Shown: positions 11,427 through 23,360, counted from the stretch's first letter. The stretch: 64,000 nt of DNA from Cryphonectria parasitica EP155 (GCF_011745365.1 NW_024468916.1:2029630-2093629), one strand, 5' to 3'. Notes: generated by a model from the letters alone, not told the origin. Program-made: numbers and translations.

Positions 11427-12691
11427 TCTGGAAGCTTTGTCTCTGGATCAACCCGGGGAGCTGGCTCTGTCTTCGGGCTACATCCCCGGCGCGGGTCATC
11501 TCTTGCCACTGTTCAACGATGCGACGAAAGCGTTCCTGCCTACACATCATGGCTCTAGCTTTGGGCTCGTCCAATGGCATGTCTCGGGGGCATATTGCAT
11601 AAATGGCACATGGGGGCCATCTGCACATACGAACATATGACAGACGGAGAGAGGAGAGATATATGATGATATATGGAAATCCGCGACCATGAATGTCGTT
11701 GGTATATCGCTGCATTGTTTTTGGGATCTCGGCGCCATCAAGAGGCTGGATATTTTTTGGGTTTGGCTCATTACAACGATTCGATGAGGAGAGATGTGGA
11801 TGGTAATGAGCATCATGGATAATTTGTTTTGGATACCAATGCGGTGTGTTGTTGTGTGTGTGGAAAACCATAGATGAGGTAGCTTGGATGTTGAATACCA
11901 GCGAAATCAAGATATTCACACCTTGCCTGTGTCCTCTCTTCTAGAAACCTGCTCCTTGACCCACGCTCGCGATGCAACGTGGGAATTATCAGTCATCCTT
12001 TGCGTGAGGTGGGGTACGAGGAGATGACTTACAAACCAGAACAAGGCCATCAAGTCATGTTGCTCTCTGACCGTCACTCGAACTCACCGTTCCAAGGGTG
12101 CGGTCAAGGAATCCCCGTGCGCGCTGACATCGAAGCGGCCGAACTGGGACCGCAAACAAGGATGGACAGAGTAACAATTGGCTTATGCCGACCGCCGACG
12201 TGGACATTACAGCCTTACAATGCAGTAAGTACGGTATGCCATAGTAGCATGTACACAGACGCGCCCTTTCTCTTGCCGCTTTCAATTGAATTGATTCCGA
12301 TGTGCGGACAATGGAGTCATCGCAAAACCCCAATTGAGCTGTCTGAACCAGCCCCGGCAAGCCGCCGAGCCTTGTTCGTGCTTTCAGAAAGTAGGACCTG
12401 GAGGTCGACTGTCGACCTTTTCCTTCTTCCCCCCCCGGCCTTCGCTTTGTTCCTGGGTTGTCAATCTTGGTGAGAGAGCCGATTTCTAAAACATTATTGT
12501 TGAATTGATCTTTTCTATGATTTTTTAATTTGTTTCATTCTCGTTCGCCTGTTAATTTGTAGGTCAACGTCATGACTCATTTTGCGATGACGTCTCTGTC
12601 GGGTCACGATGTCGCCCGCGGAGGAGATACGGGCGAATCATGGTAGACAAGCGATTCATGATCTACTGAGCCTTTACAATTTGTCTGGCCT

Positions 12692-12699
12692 TATAAATA
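12692..12699 (+). promoter_or_regulatory. TATA-like box of the histidine phosphatase gene
   Basis: TATAAATA lies about 200 bases before the ATG at 12900, leaving room for a 5' leader of roughly 170 bases. Position and match are good; transcription start is inferred. Confidence 0.5.
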
Positions 12700-12844
12700 C
12701 GAAGAAAGACGACTGGTAAAAACTCACTTTGGACTTGTCGTCTTTGCGCCACCCAAAGTCTCCCAATCATCACCACTGCCAGCCCAAATTTACATCCCAA
12801 GAATAACAACAGCAACGAACCACAAATCAGCACGCTCTAAAGAA

Positions 12845-12865
12845 AGAGAGAGAGAGAGAGAGAGA
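12845..12865 (+). repeat. (AG)n microsatellite in the 5' leader
   Basis: About ten AG units directly upstream of the ATG at 12900, followed by an A-rich stretch. Likely transcribed leader. Confidence 0.9.
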
Positions 12866-12899
12866 AATTAAAAAAAGTAGAAACGGAAATCACCCAGCC

Positions 12900-13697
12900 A
12901 TGTCCATCACCGTATACCTCGTCCGCCACGCTCAAGGCTACCACAATCTCTCCCACGAAAACGAAAAGCTCTCAGATCCCCTCCTCACCCCGCTCGGCGA
13001 GTCGCAGTGTGAGGCCCTGCGCGCCTCCTTCCCCCACCATGACAAACTCACCCACCTCGTCGCCAGCCCCATGCGCCGCGCCCTGCTGACGTGCCGCCTG
13101 AGCTTTGCGCCAGACGGCATCCTGAGCACCAGCCAAGGCCACAAGAGCCACGCGTCGGTCGTCGCGCAGCCCTTGATTCAGGAGGTGTCGGCGCTCCCCT
13201 GCGACACAGGCTCGGACCCGGATGTGCTGGCGAGCGAGTTCGGGTCGTGGGCAGACCTCGGCTTGGTGCATGACGGGTGGAACGACAAGAAGCCGGGGTC
13301 GCGGTTTGCGCCCACCGTCGCCAACCTTGAGGCACGCGCGGCGGCGGCGCGGCGCTGGTTTCGGACGCTGGGCAAGGAGGGCCAGGACGTGCACGTCGCC
13401 GCGGTCTCGCACGGTGCCTTCCTTCACTTCCTTACGGAGGACTGGGACGGGATGGACCTGTCGCGGGGCACGGGCTGGTCCAACGCCGAGTGGCGGTCCT
13501 ACGAGTTTGTGGAGGGGCCGACCGGCGGGGATGAGAGGGCGAGCATCCGGGAGACGAAGGAAAGCTGGACGAGGCGCAAGGGCACAGCGGTGCCGCTGAC
13601 CGAGACGGAGCAGAAGGAGGCCCGTGAGGTCATCCTGGAGGGGATGCGGCGGCAATTTGGGGAGAGCGTCGACGATCAAGAGCCTGGAAGATCATAG
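12900..13697 (+). CDS. Histidine phosphatase (phosphoglycerate mutase-like) family protein
   Basis: A single exon encodes 265 residues of the branch 1 histidine phosphatase superfamily. The catalytic RHA motif is at residues 9-11 (VYLVRHAQGYHN), with H10 as the expected phospho-acceptor. Further signatures are the LTPLGESQCEALR helix, the second active-site arginine in VASPMRRALLTC, the acid/base region QEVSALPCDTG, and the second catalytic histidine H171 in VSHGAFLHF. No signal peptide is visible, so it is probably cytosolic. Fungal members of this type are generally uncharacterised phosphatases with small phosphorylated substrates, so the substrate is unknown. It is a lone gene in its neighbourhood. 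The long minus-strand ORF over it (12972-13679) is a shadow produced by GC-rich codon use. Confidence 0.9.
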   Translation: MSITVYLVRHAQGYHNLSHENEKLSDPLLTPLGESQCEALRASFPHHDKLTHLVASPMRRALLTCRLSFAPDGILSTSQGHKSHASVVAQPLIQEVSALPCDTGSDPDVLASEFGSWADLGLVHDGWNDKKPGSRFAPTVANLEARAAAARRWFRTLGKEGQDVHVAAVSHGAFLHFLTEDWDGMDLSRGTGWSNAEWRSYEFVEGPTGGDERASIRETKESWTRRKGTAVPLTETEQKEAREVILEGMRRQFGESVDDQEPGRS

Positions 13698-16600
13698 TAC
13701 TCTGTGCATGGAGAGGAGAAATGGTGTGTCATGATTCTCGCGCTGAGAAGACTTGCATGGAAAGACTTACCGGTTTGGTGGTTTTGCTTTCTTTTGGACA
13801 TGTGATAGACAGTGGAGGCACTAGATTGGGTCATACAGCATACATGAAAGACACATAGACTAGAAATGATGTCAATATCTTGGATGGGGCCACGAGATAC
13901 GAGAGAGAGACCAGATAGACTAGGAGAGCGAACTTGTTCACAGAGACGGCCAGAACCAAGGCTGTTGACCACCACCTGTAGACCGAGTCACAGTTTGCAC
14001 ATTGTAGCAATGCTTACTAACACCTTTCTCTTACCTTTGGTCTCGGAGACGAGGAAAGAGACTGGCATATAATTTTGGAATCGAAACATGAGTAGCCCCT
14101 TCAGCTGAGCCTCGCCGGGGTTTCGCATCGTCCCAAGTCCATCGAGCGTGTGAAGCTGGTTTGACGTGGTACGAATCGCGGCATGGACATTCTGTGATGG
14201 AGAGTTTGCAGTACGTTCGAGGCACAGCAGTGATTCGTGTCACGCCTCAGGGCCTGTCGTATCTTGGTGAATGTGGACACTCACATCTGCCATGCTACGT
14301 TGTCGCCCAAAAATAGGACCCTTAGAAGCGGTGTCTTGGGCTTTTCCGCAGACTAGCGACCACAACGTTTCGTATGGCGGGAAACCAAGACTACCGTTAC
14401 ACTCGTCAGTCGCAGGCATCGGAAGGTCGGAGAACGGTAGGGCGCCATCATCCCATGATGTCGGTATCGTACTCGTTCGCTGTCAATCGTCAATTTGCAG
14501 TATGCGCCCCTCCCGATGACCTCGTCTGCAATTGTGGGGACAGACGCCGTGGATGGAGCCGCGCGAGTAGACTCGAACTTTGACAGATCGAGAGTGGACT
14601 GGGGGGGGTTGCTGGCTATCCCTTGGATGAGGGACACAGAAAGGCTCCTGCAGGTGAAGTGGAGAGTTGAGACCACAGAGAGGTCATTAGAACATGACGA
14701 TATACAGCGAGATCTGGACCTCGACAAGCGACGAACCGCTGCTGGGCCGCCAAAGTTGGCCTTCCCCCTTCCCCCCTCTCCACCACTATGTCTCTCTTCG
14801 GACCCCTCCACCCACCAAAGATCGTCCCGTCCCGCCAGAACAGAACGTCAAACGTAGAAGATGATCCAATGGCGAAGGGACTGGAGCGCAATCTCTGAAA
14901 CGGGACATGTGAGTGGTGTTTATTGTCGGCCTCGAGCACCGCGACCTGGCCCACCACCCCGCGGGTACTGTGGGTGTGGCGGCCATGGCGGCCACCATGG
15001 CCGTGGCGCCCACAATTTCCCATTTAACGCAGTCCATTCACGAGCAGAAAAGGAGAATGGAAAAAGCAAGAATGATATTATGCTTAGTAAAAAGGAGAAA
15101 AAGACCTTGCATAGACGCCGAGTGGGTAGAAAAAAGTGGATGGATTGTTTTGTTTCAGCTCTCGGTAGAACAGAGTGGCGTTGGAAGCGCGAGACACCTC
15201 GAGGCTTCTGTCCCAGTGGGCGCTTGTGTAGGGCCATGGTGAGGACGTGGGTGGAGGTGTGCGCGGTTCTGCTTGCTCCGTCTGGCCTCCTCCCTCCCCC
15301 TCTCCACGCAGCAGCAAGGTAGGGCTGTAGACGTTCGTCAATCTGAGATCTGCGAGGTGTCTCGTCTTGACAGCAACACTAAACCTGAGGAGGAAGTCTT
15401 CCTTGTAGAGGGAGGAGGTGGTGGAGGTAAAGGAGCGAGGGCTGCCTCCCTCTGCCCAACACCACCAATACCATACAGAATACAAGAGCTCAACCCATTG
15501 AGAAAAGAGGCAGGAATCAGGAGCTACAAATCCAGGGGCGGGGGGTGGGTGGCTCCGCAGGGATGCCCTGAGCACAAGGGTGAGAGAATGAAGCAGGAGG
15601 GACGCCTGGGCCAATCAAGAGACTGTGGGAGGATGAGATGGAGTTTGACGCTAGCGGCGAACGGAGTTAGCTCTATCGTGGTTGGCGAAGGGTTCCTGCA
15701 TGAGACAGGGGCTCTCTCTGGGGGCTAAGGGCACTTTAACCCCACGGTTAATCAACGTGTAGATGTATCGGGGGATAGATGGCGTAGAAGATGATTTGCA
15801 TGGGCTGTTAGTTCCAGAAGCACAGACAATATTGAAGACTTTAACAGAAATCCATGCCGATTTACCAAGGATTCTATCCACAGTTACTTCCCCGTCACCT
15901 CCCTCAATCCACTCCAAAACCCAGTAGCCCACTAAAAACTGGGGGGTCAGGGCTCCCTCAGACACTTCTCTTCCCATGCAGCGCGCGCAGCTTACCGACA
16001 GCAAGGGCGTCTCTCCGTCTGCATGGGACTGCTCTCTGCAAGTTTTCGTTGGCCCTCGTTTCTCCTCTCTGGTCGTGACACCAACGTTGCTTCGTCTCTC
16101 TCTCGCGCTCTTTGTCTTCTTCTTCCCCAGGAAAGCTGAGACAGAAACTCAAAAGGGCCACCCTCATTAATGGCCCGGCTGCGGAGATCGAACTGACCTC
16201 GTGAGATCGACACTCATTAAACTCAAATTGGCCTTCTTCTGTTGTTCTTGAAGAACAATAATAGGCCCCACGCTCACTCAATTCAATTCTTCGGCGTCGC
16301 GCGACATTCGTCGGCCCCTTCAAGCTAAGGAGACGGCAGCAAGAAAGGATCAAACACCCAACACACCAGCCCGATACCTCGTTGTTATACTTAATACCCA
16401 CCGCATTGTCCATCTCTACTGCCCTTGGGTATTCAGTGTCCACGCCACACGTCACCTGGCTGGAGAGCTCTGACACCGTGCCTGGCAATACTTCGGACGG
16501 ACGCGAAGACGATCAAACCTGAGAATCCCGGGTGACGCTCGACCGACTTCAACGACTCTCAGGCACTGTGTTTTCTTGTCCTGCCGGCGCCTCAGCACGG

Positions 16601-17273
16601 CTACAAGACCTGTTCGACACGACGACATCGAAGTCTTGAACTGGATGTTCCGTGCTCATCATTCAGAACGCTCATGCCACTTCTCTCTCACGGTCAAGGC
16701 CAAAGCAACAACAAGCGGAAGCGAAACATCGCGGCTGTGTATAAAAGTCAAATTCCCTTGCCGATCCATCCTCCCCAAAATAGCAGGCTCGGCTGTGTCA
16801 GTATGACCTGCGGTCCATAGCTGGAGACATCGCCCACTTATCCTGTCTCACCCCCTTCCCTAGGGATTCGACAGTGTCTCTCCCTACCAGAGATTATAGA
16901 GACACGGCTATCCTATTTTCCCGAACAGGTTCCACTCTGCTCGGTGCTGGCGGTCGAGTCCTTCTCTCGCCGAGGAACCACACACGGGTTCTTACCTTTT
17001 TCTTCCTTTCATCCACAGACATCTTAGTCGGAGGGTTCGCAGGCGAAACTACGACTGGCTCATGAAGGGTACTACGACGCTTCCTTAGGCAGTCCTTTTT
17101 TTTCTTCCTTCCACAGGGTACGGGCGGCAGGATTCCCCAACGCCCTCGTGTGTCCTCCATTCTGCTTCTTCTCGACTCTCATTCCAGCCTCGACAGCGTC
17201 GACGGCTTCACTTACCCTCGAAGAAGAGGGCAGGATCATTTTGTTCGGCGTGGACTGAATCGGTAATTTTGAG
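13698..17273. other. Long gene-free stretch upstream of the Kch1-like gene
   Basis: About 3.6 kb without a supportable gene. Several overlapping ORFs of 100-180 codons (for example 15958-16488 minus and 15084-15614 minus) have biased, low-complexity composition and no recognisable motif. The C/T-rich 16000-17270 part probably contains the promoter and long leader of the gene at 17274. Confidence 0.4.
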
Positions 17274-19505
17274 ATGGGTTTCTTTAGCCACCAGAGGGGT
17301 CAGGTGCGTCAGGAGGCCAAGTGGGATTACATTGTGAGTTTGGCCAAGCCCTCCCCTCACCCCTCCAAAGAGAGGGAAGACCGTGCGAGGAGGCGAAGAG
17401 TGGTGATGTGCTAATCGTCTGTGCGGTTAGCAACTTGATGACTTCAAAGCCGACGGCCCATTAACATACCTTGCCTATGGATACCTGTTCGTCTCGCTCA
17501 CGATATCGACTGCTGTCTACGCCGTTGATACCTTTACTGCTGTCAACCTGCTCGCCTTCAACAAGTGGTCCTCCGAGATCCAACCGGCCATCTCCTTCAG
17601 CATCACGAAATGGATCTTCTCCGTGTGCATCATCCTATCCTTTATTAACCTCGTGTACGAGCACCTTCGCGCGCAGATGATTATTCGGAGGGGCAGCGTT
17701 GCCGAGTCGTATCTGGACAATCTGGCCGTGCGCCTGCAGAGTGTTCGAATCTGGAATGGCAAGGGATGGAGAAGGTTCCTGGTATTTGCCGAGTTGACCA
17801 AGAGTAAGAAGGGGGCCGAGTACATCGCCCTCTTCACCTACTTCAGTTTTCAAGGTCCGTATCACCACCAACCTGGATGATTTGCTCTCTCGGTCACTGA
17901 CATGGAATAACAGCGTGGATTCGCGTCATTTTCTGTTCGGGACCGCGGCAGGTAGTCAATGCCGTCACCTTGTATTCGGTGTACACTGCAAAGCTCCAGA
18001 TCGACGGCGAGGATTTCGAAACGAGCATCGAGAGTCTCTTTGATAAAATCAAGGCTTTCGCCCAGCAGGACTACCAACAGGCCCTCATCTTGTCTGGCAT
18101 GCTCTTCACCCTGGTCATCTGGGTCTTCTCGGCACTGTCCTTTCTTCTTGCGATCCTGTTTTTCGTCTGCTTCCTATGGGGTTGGATCCCCAAGGAAGAC
18201 GGCGGTCTATCTGGATACTGCGAGCGCAAGATTAACAAGAGGCTCATGAAGATTGTGTCGGCCAAGGTCGATGCTGCCCTCGCCGACCAGGAAAGGCAGA
18301 GGAAGAAGGCAGACTTGAAAGCCGCCAAGAAAGCAGGTGCCCTGCCGCCAGAGGAACGCAAGGCGACGCTCCCGAACCTCATGCCAGAGAATAGCGAGAA
18401 GAAATCAGACATGCCTCCGCTGTTCAGGAACGACACTGTAGCCACACTGCCGGTGTACACCTCGCGACCGGGCACACCAGGCCAGGAATTCGAGTTGAAT
18501 AAGATGCCGCGGCCTATGCCGGGCAGGACAGACACCACATCGACTGCTTCGAGCCGGGCGCCACTTCTCACAGCGGGTGCGGAAATGGGCATGTCATCCC
18601 CCGGCATGCCTTCCCCCAGCTATGGACCGGTTCGGAGTGGCACCATGGGCTCGGCAAGGCCCCCTTACGGCCCGTCGGCCCTCAGACGTACGCAGACTAA
18701 CAACTCTAGCTTCAGCGGGTCGACCATGGGTCCGCCGCCACAGCTCAGCCGGATCCAGACCGGCGACTCCAGCTTCAGCGGTGCTACGATGGGTGGGCCA
18801 CCTCAGCTCAGCCGTACGCAAACCAACAACTCTGGATTCCACCAACCCTACACGCAGACGCCCTCTTCATATTCGCCCGATGACGCCCTGCCTCCCATGC
18901 CGCAGCCCGTTCGGTCTCCAACGTCTGCATCGAATGGTTCTTATGGCATGCCGCCGAGGTCAACACCGGCTCCCATGGGTTCTTACGACGAGTATTTTGG
19001 TGGTCGGTCGGCTAGCCCAGCTCCATCTCGGCCGATGAATTCGCGCCCGACCTTTGATGACTACTCGTCCACGGGTCGTGCCAGCCCAGCCCCGTCGAGG
19101 CCAATGAACTCGCGTCCGGCGTACGACGACTTCTCGTCCACAGGCCGCGCCAGCCCGGCTCCATCAATGCAATCTCGCCCAGCCTACAACAACGGCTATG
19201 CTCCGTCGCCCGGGCCTATGAACCAAGGTGGCTATCCCAGTCGAAGCCAGACTGGCCCAGTGCCGTACCGTGGACCCCTGGGCCCTCCACAGCCACAGCC
19301 ACAGCGGAACATGACTGCACCAGTACAACAACACTCTGACTATCAAAGTCCGCTAGATGACTATTTCGATCGTCCTGGCACTGCCCAGAGCCAGCGGAGC
19401 TTCACGGGTGCGCCACCACGGCAGCCTGCGCAGCCACAGTACCAGGCGTACGGCAATACGTACTCAGATTTGGAGTCGCAGAGGGGCACGCCGGGTCCTC
19501 GGTGA
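17274..19505 (+). CDS. Kch1-family low-affinity K+ transporter-like membrane protein
   Basis: Three exons, 17274-17333, 17431-17854 and 17914-19505, encode 691 residues; introns are 97 and 59 bp with GT...AG ends and in-frame joins. The N-terminal third matches the fungal potassium channel family of yeast Kch1/Kch2 (Prm6), which mediate K+ influx at the plasma membrane during pheromone or stress responses. Hydrophobic segments lie at about residues 31-55, 81-98 and 218-250. The family hallmark AWIRVIFCSGPRQVVNA is at about 162-178 and the QALILSGMLFTLVIWVFSAL helix follows. After GWIPKEDGGLSGYCERKIN the protein becomes a long disordered cytosolic tail of about 430 residues. That tail contains internal repeats: PPQLSR-QT-SSFSG-TMG units, and a duplicated RPMNSRP...SSTGRASPAPS block. 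Confidence 0.87.
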
Positions 19506-20583
19506 CGGGGCGAGTGATTGTTGATCTTCTTGCCTATCCACCTTCTATGATACCTCACACCACCATCTTGCATCACGCTCTCGGTCACCAAGACAAGACA
19601 CGCACCTGGGAAGCAATTCAACCGCGACTCTCTAGATCTTGGGCGCGAGGGAAGAAAAAACAAAGCTATGAGTTTGCATCTTGACTACCAAGGATCTATT
19701 GGTAGACATTTGGCTGGTCAACTTTGTCATGGCCTATGTATTTATGTGGCTTTTTTTTTTTTTTTTTTTTTTTGGTACTATGATTTTGTGGAGCGCAAGA
19801 GAGCATTTGATACCAGCGATTTGAAGCGACTTTTGTTTTCTTCTTCTTTTATTTCTAGAGACAAGTTTTTTTATATTCTTATTTCACATTAACTTTGATG
19901 ATATCAAACCAGGGGAAGGATGATAAAATACCATGAGATACTATTTATTCAGCATGAGAGAAAGACCCTGGACTCTGCAGCCCACCGGGCCTTGTCGATC
20001 CGGATTCAGTGATTACTGATCACAGCAGTGACAGCAACCCGTGTTCAACAATCAGCTTTATGCTAATCATTTTGTCTAGCCATTTGCTGCTTTTGCGCCC
20101 TTTTGTATTAGTGAAGCACGCATGCCATGTCACTGTGCATACAAGCCCATCACGCTTTGCTTCACTTTTGTCATCTTGACTACTGGTTTAGGATGTTGCA
20201 AGGCGTGAGTGGAGAAGTCGCACGTGGAGGGATGTCCAACTGGCCCATGCGAAGCTTGAGATATAATAATCAATCAGCACGATCTATCAACCCCGATTGA
20301 CAACTCTGGTTTATGGACCAATGATTTCTGTCTGTAGGGTGATGTTACTGAGGAATGCTGCTTGTCCATTGCTCCGGAGATTTTAACCATATCAACATAT
20401 ATGTCTCGTATTTCCCCGAAACTTCTCTCAAGCAGTATGCGATAATTATCAGCCTCATAAATATCTACATTCAATTGTTTCTTTGGGGTTTCCCCTACCA
20501 CACAAGTGAGCAGTTGCCTACTCGATTACTTTTGTTTTACATAACACACACACGCCCACCCCCATCAACCAGAGACAAATACA
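19506..20583. other. Intergenic region
   Basis: Holds the 3' end of the Kch1-like gene, a 23-base T tract at 19751-19773 and the promoter of the flavin fusion gene. No coding sequence seen. Confidence 0.45.
19751..19773. repeat. Poly-T tract
   Basis: Twenty-three consecutive T, about 250 bases after the stop codon of the Kch1-like gene. Confidence 0.9.
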
Positions 20584-22569
20584 ATGGCCGTTCACATGGA
20601 GAGAACGCCCTTCCACCCCGGCGAGCAGGCCATCCACAAGCTCCTCCGGATTCCCCCGCGCGACAACCCCACCTGGGCCGGCCTGCCGCCCGCCCTCGCC
20701 TACCGCGTTGCCGCGTCGCCCCTGGTAGCTTTTGGCGCGCTCGACAAGCAAGGCCGGCCGTGGACGACCGTCTGGGGTGGCGAGGAGGGCTTCGCGGGGC
20801 CACTGGGAAGCGGAGTCATCGGGGCCAGGAGTCTTGTGGATGGGAGGCATGATCCGGTGCTGGAGGCGCTGCTGCTGCTGGACGACGGCAGGATGGATGA
20901 TGATGGGAAGGGGAAGAAGGAGGAGGGAAACGAGGGCTATCAGATCACGCGGGAGGAGCTGGAATCTGGACGAGGGAGGCTCATGGCGGGTCTGAGTATC
21001 GACCTCGCGACTAGAGACCGGGTGAAGCTTGCGGGCCGGCTCGTGGCTGGCAGGGTGGACAGGGCAGGCGAAGACGAAGCTGGACATGACGATGGGGTGG
21101 CTGACGTGCAGGTCGCCATGCTCGTCGAGGAGAGCCTGGGGAACTGCCCCAAGTACCTAAACAGGAAAGCTATCCACCCCCAGGTGCCGGCACCACAGCT
21201 CGTCTCCGACACTTTACCACTCCCACCACAGGCCCTGGACCTGCTCGCCCGCGCCGACATGTTCTTCCTCTCTTCCACAGACGGCCGCAGCATGGACACC
21301 AACCACCGAGGCGGGCCCCCAGGCTTCGTGCGCGTGCTGAGCAACACCGACACCACCGACGACGGCGGAGTCTGCCTCGTCTACCCAGAGTACTCGGGCA
21401 ACAGGCTGTACCACACCCTGGGAAACCTCCACACCCGCCCCCTGACAGGCCTCTGCATTCCCGATTTTGTCACAGGCGACGTGCTTTATTTGACCGGCGA
21501 AACCGCCATCCTCGCCGGCGCAGACGCAGCGCGGCTCCTCCCCCGCACAAAGCTTGCCGTCCGCATCCGGGTCACGGCCGCGCGATTTGTGCGCCGGGGC
21601 TTGTCGTTCCGCGGGGATGTGGTCGACTATAGTCCCTACAACCCACCTGTGCGACGACTCGCGGCTGAGATGGCAACGGCGGGGGACGCCGCCACTGGTG
21701 ACGACGGGCAGACGGGGTCAGAGGACAAGGCGGTGGCGACGGCCGTGCTGGTGGGCAGGGAGATCATCACGCCCACGGTGGCCTGTTTCACGTTCCGGTT
21801 GCTGGTTCCACGGCGGCGGCAGCGGTGGTGGCGGCCTGGGCAGCATATTACGCTTGATTTCTCAGGAGAGCTGGATGTGGGCTGGAGTCATATGCGTGAT
21901 GATGACCCGGGGAGTTTGAATGATGACTTTGTGCGGACATTTACCGTGTCCAGCGTGCCTGGTGGCGGAGGAGACAAGAGTGATGAGGAGGAGCTGAGGG
22001 ATGGGGCGGAGATGCAGATTACGGTTCGGAGACATGGCCCTGCGACGGGGTTGTTGTGGCGGTGGAACATGAAGGTGCCTCTTGAGGTGCCTGTGTTGGG
22101 ATTTGGAGGGCAGGAGGGATTCCTGATAGGAGGTGATGGGGCCCATCAGAATGGAGGGCGCAACAAGAAGAAGGTATTTGTTGCGGCTGGCGTGGGAATC
22201 ACACCTTTACTGGCGCAGGCACCGGGGTTGCTCGCCAAGGGGGAAGAAGATGTTACTCTTCTCTGGAGTCTGAGAGGTGAAGACGTTGCGTTTGCTGTTG
22301 ACGTGTTTGAGAGAATTGAAGGCTTGGCAGGGAGGACCAAGGTGTTTCTGACCGGCGATAGTGTGGATGCTGCCATTGTGAACAAGATGGAGGCGCTTGG
22401 AGGCCAGGTGATCAGGGGGAGAATAGATCCCGAGGAGGTCTTGCGTGAAGGAGGTGGTGGGGGCACGAAGACGACAAGGTATTATCTTTGTACCGGGTCT
22501 GAGATGATGAAGGTGCTCTTGGGCTGGTTGGAGGGCGAGGACGTCGTGTATGAGAGTTTTGAGTATTAA
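20584..22569 (+). CDS. Flavin split-barrel (PNPOx-like) and ferredoxin-reductase-like fusion oxidoreductase
   Basis: A single exon encodes 661 residues. The N-terminal half (about residues 10-340) resembles pyridoxamine-phosphate-oxidase-like FMN split barrels: it opens with TPFHPGEQAIHKLL, followed by VAFGALDKQGRPWTTVWGG, then DMFFLSSTDGRSMDTNHRGG and the core GNRLYHTLGNLHTRP. The C-terminal half has the FAD-binding FR-type fold, with the RxFTVSS signature (VRTFTVSSVPG) near residue 450 and the nucleotide-phosphate loop FVAAGVGITPLL near 531. It ends with a YYLCTGSEMMKVLLGWL segment, typical of NAD(P)H-binding reductases, and carries no 2Fe-2S domain. It should pass electrons from NAD(P)H through FAD to the flavin barrel; the final substrate is unknown. 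Single-exon structure in an intron-bearing genome and a prokaryote-like domain order leave horizontal origin open but unproven. Confidence 0.85.
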   Translation: MAVHMERTPFHPGEQAIHKLLRIPPRDNPTWAGLPPALAYRVAASPLVAFGALDKQGRPWTTVWGGEEGFAGPLGSGVIGARSLVDGRHDPVLEALLLLDDGRMDDDGKGKKEEGNEGYQITREELESGRGRLMAGLSIDLATRDRVKLAGRLVAGRVDRAGEDEAGHDDGVADVQVAMLVEESLGNCPKYLNRKAIHPQVPAPQLVSDTLPLPPQALDLLARADMFFLSSTDGRSMDTNHRGGPPGFVRVLSNTDTTDDGGVCLVYPEYSGNRLYHTLGNLHTRPLTGLCIPDFVTGDVLYLTGETAILAGADAARLLPRTKLAVRIRVTAARFVRRGLSFRGDVVDYSPYNPPVRRLAAEMATAGDAATGDDGQTGSEDKAVATAVLVGREIITPTVACFTFRLLVPRRRQRWWRPGQHITLDFSGELDVGWSHMRDDDPGSLNDDFVRTFTVSSVPGGGGDKSDEEELRDGAEMQITVRRHGPATGLLWRWNMKVPLEVPVLGFGGQEGFLIGGDGAHQNGGRNKKKVFVAAGVGITPLLAQAPGLLAKGEEDVTLLWSLRGEDVAFAVDVFERIEGLAGRTKVFLTGDSVDAAIVNKMEALGGQVIRGRIDPEEVLREGGGGGTKTTRYYLCTGSEMMKVLLGWLEGEDVVYESFEY

Positions 22570-23141
22570 GCGCCTGCGAAGCAAGTTCTTCGAGACAAGG
22601 CCTATGAAAGCAGTTTCTATCAGCTTCATGGAGAACGTGGACGTCCACTCCTTCTCAACACGGTGCCACTCACTCAGCCTCGCCAAAACCAACACCCGGC
22701 CCTGATCTCGACTCTCTCAGAGTTTCGTATGCATATATTTGCTGGCCCAGCAAGCCCAGTAGACGTGCTGCCACGTTGCAGTCTTCAGCTCCGCCAGATC
22801 AGGACCACTTTGCTACAAGGGCGAGAGAAACAGGCTGGCTCACTCTGACCCCAGCTTCGAAGAGCTGCCAGCGCCGACCCCATGGTCGCTCGTTCGCTTG
22901 GACAGGCGCCCGCTGGCAGACCTCAAAGGTTTGATTTCACTGGATGATGTCAAAGCTAGAACTCCATGATCAACAACTCCTTTGATACCGCCTAGAAAGG
23001 ACGACCAGTTGCTGCCTCGATACCTACTCCTTGGTAGAATCAAATCAGCTCTTCCAAAAGACGCTCCAGCCTGCCTAATTGCCGAGGATTGCTAGCCTTG
23101 GCGCGACAATCAGATATATAAATAAAAAGAAGAAACGCATA
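22570..23141. other. Intergenic region between convergent genes
   Basis: Contains the 3' ends of the fusion oxidoreductase and of the minus-strand genes. No coding sequence seen. Confidence 0.45.
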
Positions 23142-23360
23142 TCACTCAAACCAGCCCCGCCCTACGGGTGTGAAGCGTAGCAAAAAAAGGCCTAGCGCAA
23201 CCAAGATCAAAAGAATCGCAATGCCGTAGTCAAGCATAAAACCCACCAGGGTTCTGCGGTCGCTGTCCGAAAGGGGGGGAGACGTCTGCGACGAGGCACT
23301 CATGGCGTCTGATTGTCGTTGCTCCCAAAACTGTGATTCTGGATAATCGTCGCTCGTCAT
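23142..23360 (-). CDS. Possible small tail-anchored membrane protein next to HP1
   Basis: The frame begins MTSDDYPESQFWEQRQ at 23360 and encodes 72 residues; an in-frame ATG at 23396 would add 12. It is polar and Ser-rich for about 45 residues, then has one hydrophobic helix (YGIAILLILVALGLFLL) followed by RFTPVGRGWFE, the layout of a tail-anchored protein. The start lies only 55 bases after the HP1 stop codon on the same strand, so it is either a separate gene with a promoter inside the HP1 3' region or an untranslated-region ORF. I know no family for it. Confidence 0.4.
   Translation of the reverse strand: MTSDDYPESQFWEQRQSDAMSASSQTSPPLSDSDRRTLVGFMLDYGIAILLILVALGLFLLRFTPVGRGWFE

Larger units (their letters stand above)
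11427..12899. other. Intergenic region
   Basis: No coding sequence was identified. The right end holds the promoter of the histidine phosphatase gene, with a TATA-like box at 12692-12699 and a GA microsatellite in its leader. Confidence 0.45.

Noticed and set aside
12972..13679. 235-codon minus-strand ORF
   Set aside because: Shadow of the histidine phosphatase; GC-rich third positions create the open frame.
15958..16488. 176-codon minus-strand ORF
   Set aside because: No motif, no plausible partner exons, and it lies in the C/T-rich leader region of the Kch1-like gene.
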